64,000 nt of DNA, from NCBI GenBank assembly GCA_002345965.1, contig DDTF01000022.1, positions 5,697 through 69,696 on the forward strand, written 5' to 3'. Source of the stretch: Flammeovirgaceae bacterium UBA2371. GTDB taxonomy: Bacteria; Bacteroidota; Bacteroidia; Cytophagales; Cyclobacteriaceae. The notes under the pieces are model-generated. The model saw nothing but the letters and a program-made list of their open reading frames with translations. It ran no database searches and was not told where the DNA came from. A program made the position numbers and the translations under genes. Position 1 is the stretch's first letter. The number at the start of each line of letters is the position of its first letter. Positions 9,419-17,315 of this stretch are shown here, one piece after another.

Positions 9419-11578
9419 CTATTCAAAGTATTGGTTTATCAATCCTTGTTTGAGCAAGGAGTTGTATGAATCTTGTGCTACAATTTTTCCATTATCCATA
9501 ATGATTACACGGTCGCATGAAGCCATTACCATTGGGTCATTTGAAACCGTTAGTAAAGTCCAGTAGCTGTCCGGACTGATCACGCAACGCAACATCTGAA
9601 GCTTATCGGCTTTACTTAAGCCGGAGAAAAAATCATTTAATATGATGAGTTCTGGTTTTTTTGCAATGCACCTGCCCAATATAAGTTTATGAATTACGGA
9701 ATTTGGCAAGCCTTTTCCGCCACTTAATATATGAGTGTGCAATCCTTCAGGCATGGCACTTACAATTTCTCTCAGCCCCACTTTTTCAAGTGCATCCATT
9801 ACATCTTCCACACTGGTATTCGGTTTACCTACGGTTATGTTTTCATAAATAGTACCGTCAAAAATATCCTCCTGAGAAATGTTTTTGGCTACCTTGTCAC
9901 GCAGGTGGCTGATGTCCAGGTCTCGCAATGAAAAGCGATTGATAGAAACACTTCCTTCATACCCAGTGAATAGCCCTGCCACTATATTGGTTAAAGTAGT
10001 CTTACCACTGCTACCCGGACCTGCAATACATATCTTTTCTTTTGGCTGAACATCGAATGAGATATCCTTAAGTGTTGGGCCCGAATTGTCTTTGTACTTA
10101 TAGTTAAGGTTATTGACAGTTATTTCATATCCACGTCCCACAAGTGGATTTGGGAAATCAAACCCACCTGCCCTATCCAATGGTAGGTCTGTAACGTGGG
10201 ATACCTTGTCTACAGCAGTAAGCAAGTCATACACCACATCCATGTAAATAAATATTTTCTCCACTGCATTCAAAACCAGAATGATAATCACTTCAGATGC
10301 TACAAACTGCCCGAGTGTGATCTCACGGTTAATCACCAAAATGGTTCCCATAATTAATAAACCCGCGGTAACAGCTACTTTGAATAGTACAAAGAAGGAG
10401 AATTGAGTGAGGAGCACTCTAAAATGCGATTTGCGCGACTTCAGGTAATTGCTCACCGCATCATCTGTTTTCCTGATGGGCAAGTCGGTATTTCCGGCAA
10501 GTTTAAAAGAGTTGATCGTTCTGCCGAGCTCCTCCAGCCATTGCACGACCTTGTACTTGTATTTTGATTCATTCAGTGCCGAACTCAAACCACGAGGCCC
10601 AGTGAGATAGAATATGACAAAGAAGATGAGCAACAAAAAGAAACTAAAGAAAACAAAGAACGGGTGATAGAGCGAGAGCAAAAGTAATCCAAACAGTATC
10701 TGGACAATACCAGCGGATAAATCGATCAACAACTTGGGGAATCCTTTTTGAATGGTGATGATATCGAAAAACCGATTGATCAGTTCGGGTACATAGGTAT
10801 TCATTAGCGACTCCATGCGTATCCGTGGAATTCTAAAAGCAAACTCGAAAGCTGCCCTTGTGAATACCCTGCGCTGCAAATGCTCAACAAGGCTGATCTG
10901 AACAAGTTGCAACCCACCAGTTACTAAAACCCCGAGAATTACAAGCCCAATAAGTACATACAGGGAGCTAAAAAAAACACCGCCAGAAATAAACTCCACC
11001 GTTGCCTGCAGACCCAGCGGTAGTGCAAGACTAACCAAGCCAATGATCAGGGCATAGACCAAAATATAAAAGATGTCCTTTTTTTCTGAAGCGAGTAACC
11101 GGAAAAGTCTTTTGGCGGGGGTTAACGGTTTACTGTTATCTTCTTCTGTAGAATAACTGCTCACTACACTTTTGTAAGGCATGATTACAAAGCAATAAAT
11201 TTCCCCCTGTTCATCGGCATCCCAGGCATCAGCCTCATCAAAGGGCAGTTCATCTATTGAAAACAATGTTACGATGGATCGCCTTTTCCTCTGAACCAAC
11301 ACTGGTACTATCTCATCATTTCTTTTCTTCAACAATAAAATTGGCTCGGTAGCCTCCATCAAAAAGCGAGACAGACTGCTTCTGGTGGTTTTGTATTCGA
11401 GTATAAATAGTCCAATTTTTTGTGCTGCCTCAATGATGTCTCTTTTCAATTCAGGCAATTGGGATGTGGTATAATTTCTATTGTTGGCCTCTACGTAGCG
11501 TAACTGCGATGGATCTACATCGTGACGAAGTGCAAATGCCGACTCTTTAAGTACCTGTATGATATGTTTATTGGTCAT
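9419..11578 (-). CDS. ABC exporter, fused permease and ATPase, with degenerate nucleotide-binding site
   Basis: Start placed at the ATG at 11578, 4 bases after the TetR stop; the frame also extends to a TTG at 11605. The 719-residue protein has an N-terminal soluble domain (about 1-150), five or six membrane segments (about 160-430) and a C-terminal ATPase domain. Walker A is present (GPGSSGKTT, about residue 523), as is a Q-loop (SQEDIFDGT). The signature reads LSGGKG. The Walker B end, normally DE, reads ND (IILNDFF, about 646), and the switch histidine is replaced by Asn (VSNDP, about 678). Family is certain; ATP hydrolysis is doubtful. Confidence 0.9.
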   Translation of the reverse strand: MTNKHIIQVLKESAFALRHDVDPSQLRYVEANNRNYTTSQLPELKRDIIEAAQKIGLFILEYKTTRSSLSRFLMEATEPILLLKKRNDEIVPVLVQRKRRSIVTLFSIDELPFDEADAWDADEQGEIYCFVIMPYKSVVSSYSTEEDNSKPLTPAKRLFRLLASEKKDIFYILVYALIIGLVSLALPLGLQATVEFISGGVFFSSLYVLIGLVILGVLVTGGLQLVQISLVEHLQRRVFTRAAFEFAFRIPRIRMESLMNTYVPELINRFFDIITIQKGFPKLLIDLSAGIVQILFGLLLLSLYHPFFVFFSFFLLLIFFVIFYLTGPRGLSSALNESKYKYKVVQWLEELGRTINSFKLAGNTDLPIRKTDDAVSNYLKSRKSHFRVLLTQFSFFVLFKVAVTAGLLIMGTILVINREITLGQFVASEVIIILVLNAVEKIFIYMDVVYDLLTAVDKVSHVTDLPLDRAGGFDFPNPLVGRGYEITVNNLNYKYKDNSGPTLKDISFDVQPKEKICIAGPGSSGKTTLTNIVAGLFTGYEGSVSINRFSLRDLDISHLRDKVAKNISQEDIFDGTIYENITVGKPNTSVEDVMDALEKVGLREIVSAMPEGLHTHILSGGKGLPNSVIHKLILGRCIAKKPELIILNDFFSGLSKADKLQMLRCVISPDSYWTLLTVSNDPMVMASCDRVIIMDNGKIVAQDSYNSLLKQGLINQYFE

Positions 11579-11582
11579 GGCT

Positions 11583-12257
11583 TCAATGAATGGTCTTAAA
11601 TACAAGCTGCTCTACCAAAATATATAAACGCTTATTGTGGTTCTTCGGATTAAACTTAATGTCAGACAAACTGGGCAGGTGCTTTGCATAAAACAATTGA
11701 TTTTTTATCATCAGGAGTATTGTACTTGAAAGCGAGTGAGGGAATTGGTAATCAGGACTTACTTCCTTAATAAGTTCAGCAATTTTCCTGCACAATGATT
11801 TATAGGGGACAAAAAGTCCCTCCTTGTTGTCCGCATCCACCTGTTTGGTAAGAAAAGTCTTTTCAAATTCTGCAATCATGATACGCTCCAACGCTTCCTC
11901 ATCCACATGTGCAATCTGTGGATCCAGTGTTTTTTCTTCACAAAGTTTGGCAAGCCCGATTTTCAGGCGTTTGATCGGGTCTTTGATATTGTTGACCTCA
12001 TAATCAATTTTATATTCCAGCCAGGTCCAGTACCAGTCAATCAGATAGATGAGGAGTTTGTGCTTATTTTCAAAATAGCGATAAATAGAAGCTTCTGTCG
12101 ATTTGATCTCCTGGGCCAGTTTTTTAAAAGTGAAATCCTCAAAACCCAATTTGTCAATCAATTTGATGCTGTGCTCAATAATGTTCCTGCCCAGGTCTGT
12201 TGACTGTGGATCACGAACATAGAGGTTCTCTGACAGGGAAAAGGATAATATAGGCAT
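11583..12257 (-). CDS. TetR/AcrR family transcriptional regulator
   Basis: A 224-residue regulator with an N-terminal helix-turn-helix at about residues 25-72 (FTFKKLAQEIKSTEASIYRYF, the key words being TEASIYRYF and ENKHKLL) and an all-helical C-terminal ligand domain. It is the first gene of the minus-strand unit and lies 4 bases before the ABC exporter start, so it most likely controls the exporter and its own expression. The inducer is unknown. The N-terminal 20 residues before the first helix are somewhat long; no better start is available. Confidence 0.9.
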   Translation of the reverse strand: MPILSFSLSENLYVRDPQSTDLGRNIIEHSIKLIDKLGFEDFTFKKLAQEIKSTEASIYRYFENKHKLLIYLIDWYWTWLEYKIDYEVNNIKDPIKRLKIGLAKLCEEKTLDPQIAHVDEEALERIMIAEFEKTFLTKQVDADNKEGLFVPYKSLCRKIAELIKEVSPDYQFPHSLSSTILLMIKNQLFYAKHLPSLSDIKFNPKNHNKRLYILVEQLVFKTIH

Positions 12258-12504
12258 ACTTTAACATATGATAGTAACACTACCATAAACGGAAGTAATG
12301 TTAATTTGTTCTGGTCAACACTAAAAAAAAGTCTCAATAATATAGCCTGCACACTCCCAATTCTTCACCTACTGCCTGAAAACATACCGTAAAACGGGTG
12401 CTTTTGTTACAAATGACCTGTTATGTTTAATATTTTCTAATAATGTTTAAACATTAATAGTTACTCCCTGTTTTTCACACCGTATGACATCAAACTTCAA
12501 AAAC

Positions 12505-13431
12505 ATGAAAAACCTATTCAAATTATCATTTGCCTTTTTACTCATCGGCACCATGTCATTTGTATCTTCCTGCGAAGACGATGCTACTGACATTGCCCCA
12601 AAATCAATCGTAGAGACTGCATTGAACGACCCACAGTTTAGCACTTTGGTTGCGGCATTAACCAAAGCTGACCTGGTTTCAGTACTGCAAGGTGACGGTC
12701 CATTTACGGTGTTTGCCCCTACCAATGATGCCTTTGCTTCACTACTATCTGATTTGGGTGTGAACAGCCTTGATGAATTATCCAAGGAAGCCTTAACTCC
12801 TATTTTATTAAATCATGTTATCAGCGGAGAATTCAGGTCAACTGCATTAGCTACCGGCTATGTACCCACAGCGAGCAACACAGGACCGAATAACAATATT
12901 CTGGATCTGTACATCAAAGTAGCGGGTGGAGTGTCCATTAATAAAGACATTAATGTTACCACCGCTGATGTGTTAGCTTCCAATGGAGTCATTCACGTAG
13001 TGAACAAAGTAATACTCCCTACCGATGTAGTTGATATCGCAATCAACAATGAAAATTTTACTTCGCTGGTTGGTGCATTGGGAGACGCAGATGGAGATCT
13101 GGTGACTGTGTTGAAAGGAGATGGACCATTTACAGTGTTTGCACCATTGAACAGTGCCTTTGAAGCCATTGCTACTACTGTTGAAGGTTTGTCCAGCGCA
13201 CAGCTGGCAGATGTATTGAAATACCATGTCGTATCGGGTGCCAATGTTTTGTCTTCAGATCTGACTGATGGCATGCAGGTAACTACATTGTCTGGCGTTT
13301 TTACAGTAAATATTTCTGGTTCCACTGTGACCTTAACAGATGAATCAGGGGCGACTGTAAATGTGGTGGCTACAGATGTACAAGGTACCAACGGTGTGGT
13401 GCATGTAATAGACAAAGTACTTTTAAAATAA
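12505..13431 (+). CDS. lipoprotein with two fasciclin (FAS1) domains
   Basis: I use the ATG at 12505, which starts a lipoprotein signal (MKNLFKL to FVSSC, lipid Cys23); an in-frame ATG at 12484 would add seven residues. Two FAS1 repeats follow (about 35-165 and 175-307), each with the conserved GDGPFTVFAPTNDAF / LNSAF box and the HVV/HVI-DKVLL end. After the cysteine comes EDDATD, an acidic stretch that in Bacteroidota is often linked to surface exposure. FAS1 proteins act in adhesion or matrix binding. The gene stands alone and ends at a strong terminator. Confidence 0.92.
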   Translation: MKNLFKLSFAFLLIGTMSFVSSCEDDATDIAPKSIVETALNDPQFSTLVAALTKADLVSVLQGDGPFTVFAPTNDAFASLLSDLGVNSLDELSKEALTPILLNHVISGEFRSTALATGYVPTASNTGPNNNILDLYIKVAGGVSINKDINVTTADVLASNGVIHVVNKVILPTDVVDIAINNENFTSLVGALGDADGDLVTVLKGDGPFTVFAPLNSAFEAIATTVEGLSSAQLADVLKYHVVSGANVLSSDLTDGMQVTTLSGVFTVNISGSTVTLTDESGATVNVVATDVQGTNGVVHVIDKVLLK

Positions 13432-13456
13432 ATTTTTTCACGGTTGGTTTAGTGTT

Positions 13457-13489
13457 GGGGCAGGCGAATTCGTCTGCCCCATTTTTTTA
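13457..13489 (+). terminator. rho-independent terminator after the FAS1 gene
   Basis: A ten-pair stem (GGGGCAG-GCG and CGTCTGCCCC, one G-U pair) with an AATT loop is followed by seven T residues. It starts 26 bases after the FAS1 stop and overlaps the last codons of the convergent alcohol dehydrogenase gene. The T run exists only on the plus side, so it serves the FAS1 gene. Confidence 0.85.
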
Positions 13490-14530
13490 TACAAATGCAT
13501 TGATCACTACAACCCCTTTGTTTTCAAAATTATTCATGTTAGGCAAGGCTACTGTTGCTTCTTGAAGTGTAATTGTCCTTTCAATCAGTTTTTCAGGCTG
13601 AAGTTTTCCTGCTTTAATCATCTCCAACATAGGTGGGTACTGAAAAGCCTGCATGCCATGGCTGCCGATAATTTCCAGTTCGTTGGCCAATACCTGGTCC
13701 ATTGGTACCTTTGGATGTTGGTGGTCGCCTGTCATCAGGCCCACCTGAATGTGTTTACCCCTCTTCCTCAAATTGGAGATGGAGTTGAAGCAAGTGACCG
13801 CACTCCCCAGAGCATCTACTGATACGTGTACTCCTCCATGAGAAATCGATTTAATCTGAGCTACTACATCCTTATTGTTCGATGCATTGACAGTGGCCAT
13901 GGCTCCTAGTTTTTTGGCCAAGGCCAGCGTATCATCACGGATGTCTACTGCGATCACCTGTGCACCCAGTGCATGGGCAATCATAATGGCGGACAATCCT
14001 ACTCCCCCACAACCATGTACGGCTACATACTGTCCGCCTGTGACTTTCCCTTGTGCAACGATGGCCCTGAATGAGGTGATGAACCGACAACCTAAAGTGG
14101 CCGCGGTAATATCAGAAATCTCATCCGGAATTTTCACGAGGTTGGTGTCTGCATAATCCAACGCCACATATTCTGCAAAGGATCCCCAATGTGTAAACCC
14201 TGGCTGCGATTGATGGTCGCACACCTGATGATTGCCAGAAATACATTGTCCACAACTTCCACAGCCGCAGACAAAAGGAACGGTGACGCGATCACCGACT
14301 TTGAAGTTCAAAACCTCTTTGCCGATGGCTTCAATGGTGCCAGCCAATTCATGACCGGGTACATGCGGCAAACGTATATCGCTGTCGTGGCCCATCCATC
14401 CATGCCAATCACTGCGACACAAACCGGTGGCCGTTACTTTTACTACAACCCCGTTAGGCTTTGGCGTGGGGTCACTTACATTCTGAATGGTGACAGGACC
14501 TTGAAAGGTGTCATAAACTGCTGCTCTCAT
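13487..14530 (-). CDS. zinc-dependent alcohol dehydrogenase (MDR superfamily)
   Basis: A 347-residue medium-chain dehydrogenase. Catalytic zinc ligands are visible as Cys38 (TGLCRSD) and His60-Glu61 (GHE). The structural zinc set is Cys90, Cys93, Cys96 and Cys104. The NAD(P)-binding Rossmann motif is GCGGVGLSA near residue 175. Length is normal for the family. It resembles the 'zinc-dependent alcohol dehydrogenase family' proteins that oxidise primary or secondary alcohols, but the exact substrate is not evident. It is a single gene convergent with the FAS1 gene. Confidence 0.92.
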   Translation of the reverse strand: MRAAVYDTFQGPVTIQNVSDPTPKPNGVVVKVTATGLCRSDWHGWMGHDSDIRLPHVPGHELAGTIEAIGKEVLNFKVGDRVTVPFVCGCGSCGQCISGNHQVCDHQSQPGFTHWGSFAEYVALDYADTNLVKIPDEISDITAATLGCRFITSFRAIVAQGKVTGGQYVAVHGCGGVGLSAIMIAHALGAQVIAVDIRDDTLALAKKLGAMATVNASNNKDVVAQIKSISHGGVHVSVDALGSAVTCFNSISNLRKRGKHIQVGLMTGDHQHPKVPMDQVLANELEIIGSHGMQAFQYPPMLEMIKAGKLQPEKLIERTITLQEATVALPNMNNFENKGVVVINAFV

Positions 14531-14717
14531 AAATACTTTTCCTGGAAACGGAAAGATAACATTTTTAAGAGTTGGAAATAATCCAATACTCCTGCCAAGG
14601 GTATTTGGCTGTTTGCAGGGGCTTTCCCTTCTTTCAATAGGAAAGTTCTTTCATCAGATATTATTAAACTTGCTTCAAAATATTTCCATCTATTTTATAA
14701 GACCTGTAAGCAACTCT

Positions 14718-15425
14718 TTAGCTTATATTCAGATTAAATAAATACCCCACTACTGCTGTCAGTCCCATTGCAATTGTTCCCCAAAATGTGATTCTAAGAA
14801 TGGCTTTGCCAATACTTGAGCCGCCAGTTTTTGCCGATACGGCCCCTAACAATATGAGGAAGAAAAGGGCGAAACCGTAAAGAGAATATTCCATACTATT
14901 CAAAGGCAAAAAGAGGGTAACCATAAACGGCAATATTCCACCTGCTGTAAACGCTGCCCCCGATGCCAAAGCAGCCTGTATGGGTTTGGCTTTACTTATT
15001 TCATTGAGCCCCAACTCATCTCTTATGTGTGCTGCCAGCGCATCTTTTTCGGTCAGTTCTTTTGCAACAATTGCTGCCGTCTCCTTTTTTAAGCCTCTGT
15101 TTTCATAAATTTCAGTGAGGCGTTGCAATTCAATTTCAGGCATTTCCTCCAGTTCTATTCTCTCTCTTTCAATGTCTGCTTTTTCAATGTCCGTCTGTGA
15201 ACTCACGGAAACATACTCTCCTGCTGCCATTGATAAAGCGCCCGCCACCATACCAGCCAAAGTAGCCAACACCAAAGGTTCTCGGATGTCACTTGCTGCT
15301 GCCACGCCTATGGCAAGACTTGCGGTTGATAAAATCCCATCATTGGCGCCTAATACGGCTGCCCTTAACCAATTACTTCGGTGGATGTAGTGGTTCTCTA
15401 AATAATCATCTATGTCTTCAGCCAT
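14718..15425 (-). CDS. VIT1/CCC1-family membrane transporter
   Basis: A 235-residue protein with the VIT signature near the start (NWLRAAVLGANDGILST), a second conserved segment (AGALSMAAGEYVSVSSQ), a soluble charged helix pair in the middle (about 80-145, the metal-binding domain of VIT proteins) and three C-terminal membrane segments. Eukaryotic and plant relatives move Fe2+ or Mn2+ out of the cytoplasm. Bacterial members probably export the same metals. The gene is monocistronic and divergent from the RND operon. Confidence 0.9.
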   Translation of the reverse strand: MAEDIDDYLENHYIHRSNWLRAAVLGANDGILSTASLAIGVAAASDIREPLVLATLAGMVAGALSMAAGEYVSVSSQTDIEKADIERERIELEEMPEIELQRLTEIYENRGLKKETAAIVAKELTEKDALAAHIRDELGLNEISKAKPIQAALASGAAFTAGGILPFMVTLFLPLNSMEYSLYGFALFFLILLGAVSAKTGGSSIGKAILRITFWGTIAMGLTAVVGYLFNLNIS

Positions 15426-15621
15426 TTGGAAAATGTTTTATTCCGTTCATAACACATTAAGTTTTTATAACTACCGACCTTCATTTTTAATTCAATATAA
15501 CAAATTATCGATGGTTGAATTCAAGCCGTTTTTTCTTGTGATCTACACTATATATACAGATCGCATTGACATCAGAAAAGCTTCCTTTACCAGCTTGTAG
15601 ATTTAGTTTATCCGATAAATA

Positions 15622-15652
15622 TTTGACAATAAAATGAACTTCACTAAGTTCG
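15622..15652 (+). promoter_or_regulatory. Bacteroidota-type promoter before the small exported protein and RND operon
   Basis: TTTG at 15622-15625 and TAAGTTCG at 15645-15652, separated by 19 bases, fit the Bacteroidota consensus of a TTTG/TTG box and TAnnTTTG, with one mismatch in the second box. The ATG at 15663 would lie only a few bases after the expected start of transcription, giving a very short leader. Confidence 0.45.
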
Positions 15653-15662
15653 CGCCTTGAAT

Positions 15663-16061
15663 ATGAAGTTCATAGCTGGTATTTATCTATCGCTGTGTAT
15701 CCTTTTACTAGGTGGGGTTGACTTCCTTTCGGCCCATACCGACAATAGATCTCTCGAAATCCCTTCCCTTACCAGCTTTCAAGGCCCATGCTATAGTAAT
15801 GCTACGCTTTCACTGGGAGAGCAATCCCGGCTGATACAACCGTTTCATGGCAGAGAGAAAGCAATTATTAAACATGATACCATTGCTGAGTTTGAAGAAG
15901 AGGAGGATTCAGATGGTTATTACGCTTCATCCAGCAATGGATTCACTTCTAGCGCATGGGTATATAACCAGAACTTAACAAAGGGCTGCCTTTCCTACAG
16001 CGCATTTAACTCTTTATCCATACAGAAACAGTATCTCCTGTTTCAGGTATTCAGAATCTGA
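15663..16061 (+). CDS. small exported protein of unknown function
   Basis: Starting at the ATG at 15663 (a TTG lies two codons upstream) the product has 132 residues. The N-terminus is a signal peptide (MKFIAGIYLSLCILLLGG to LSAH). The middle has an acidic patch (EFEEEEDSDGYY) and the end is SIQKQYLLFQVFRI. I recognise no domain. It is transcribed in the direction of the RND efflux operon, whose adaptor starts 147 bases downstream, so a shared transcript is possible. A secreted or periplasmic location is the only safe inference. Confidence 0.65.
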   Translation: MKFIAGIYLSLCILLLGGVDFLSAHTDNRSLEIPSLTSFQGPCYSNATLSLGEQSRLIQPFHGREKAIIKHDTIAEFEEEEDSDGYYASSSNGFTSSAWVYNQNLTKGCLSYSAFNSLSIQKQYLLFQVFRI

Positions 16062-16208
16062 TCCCTTTCAGGCACTCTAATTATTGCCTGTCCATTTTAC
16101 ATTTTAAGTATAACATCCTGCGATTTGAGCACGCAGAACGCCTGAGCGTAATTGTTATCTACTTTTTTTAAAACCTTAACAAACCCATTCTAAAGCCAAA
16201 TTATCAAA

Positions 16209-17291
16209 ATGAGAATTCTCATGTACATCAGCTTATGCACATTGTTGCTTCATACAAGCTGTCACTCAGAAAAAGAAGGAACCAAAGAAAAAGAAACCAA
16301 TTTCCTGGTTACCAGTCCGATGAAGATGGATACGTCTATTAGCAAAATCTACGTATGTCAAATCCGGTCTATCAATCACATTGAGGTAAGGGCCCTTGAA
16401 AAAGGATACCTGCAAAGCATTTATGTGGATGAAGGTCAATTGATAAAGAAGGGGCAGCTGATGTTTCAGGTGATGCCTGCCATGTATCAGGCAGAACTAC
16501 AAAAAGCACAAGCTGAAGCCAACTTCGCGGAGATTGAATACCAGAACACCAAATCCTTGGCCGACAGTAACATTGTATCTAAAAATGAGCTGGCCCTGGC
16601 CAAAGCCAAATTGGATAAAGCCAATGCTGAAGTATCGCTGGCGCAGGTACACTTAGGGTTTACCCAAATCAGGGCCCCCTTCGATGGAATTATGGATCGC
16701 TTTCATGTAAGGATTGGAAGTCTATTGGATGAGGGTGAATTGCTGACCGTACTTTCTGACAATAGTAAAATGTGGGTGTATTTCAACGTGCCCGAAGCAG
16801 AGTACCTTGAATACAAAACAGCCATCAACAAGGATAGTCTGGTCCATGTGAACCTGATGATGGCCAACAATAAGCTTTTCCCTTATCACGGTGTAATAGA
16901 AACCATCGAAGCCGATTTCAATAACGAAACGGGAAACATTGCATTCAGAGCCACCTTCCCCAACCCTAAAAGGTTGCTGAGACATGGAGAGACCGGGAAT
17001 ATCATTATGAACGTGCCCCTTAATAATGCATTGCTCATTCCTCAGAAGTCCACTTTTGAGGTGCTCGACAAAAAGTACGTATACGTAATTGATGAGGACA
17101 ATACTGTTCGATCAAGACAAATTACCATTACTGCAGAGATGCCACACCTTTATGCCGTTGGCGATGGTTTGGCAGAAGGCGATAAAATCCTGCTAGATGG
17201 ATTGCGACTTGTAAGGGAAAACGAAAAAATACATTATAAACTCGTAGCCCCTCACGATGCCATCTCACACCTGGAATTGTACGCAGAATAA
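16209..17291 (+). CDS. RND efflux periplasmic adaptor subunit (MFP) lipoprotein
   Basis: A 360-residue adaptor with a lipoprotein signal (MRILMYISLC to LLHTSC, lipid Cys18). The lipoyl half-motif GYLQSIYVDEGQLIKKGQ at about 65-82 precedes an alpha-helical hairpin (about 95-155) and the second half FTQIRAPFDGIMDRFHV. Beta-barrel and membrane-proximal domains follow. It bridges the inner membrane pump encoded 24 bases downstream to the outer membrane factor. First gene of the three-gene RND operon proper. Family is certain; AcrA-like naming is by architecture only. Confidence 0.93.
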   Translation: MRILMYISLCTLLLHTSCHSEKEGTKEKETNFLVTSPMKMDTSISKIYVCQIRSINHIEVRALEKGYLQSIYVDEGQLIKKGQLMFQVMPAMYQAELQKAQAEANFAEIEYQNTKSLADSNIVSKNELALAKAKLDKANAEVSLAQVHLGFTQIRAPFDGIMDRFHVRIGSLLDEGELLTVLSDNSKMWVYFNVPEAEYLEYKTAINKDSLVHVNLMMANNKLFPYHGVIETIEADFNNETGNIAFRATFPNPKRLLRHGETGNIIMNVPLNNALLIPQKSTFEVLDKKYVYVIDEDNTVRSRQITITAEMPHLYAVGDGLAEGDKILLDGLRLVRENEKIHYKLVAPHDAISHLELYAE

Positions 17292-17315
17292 TTTGGCTAC
17301 TTAAAAACAAAAGCA

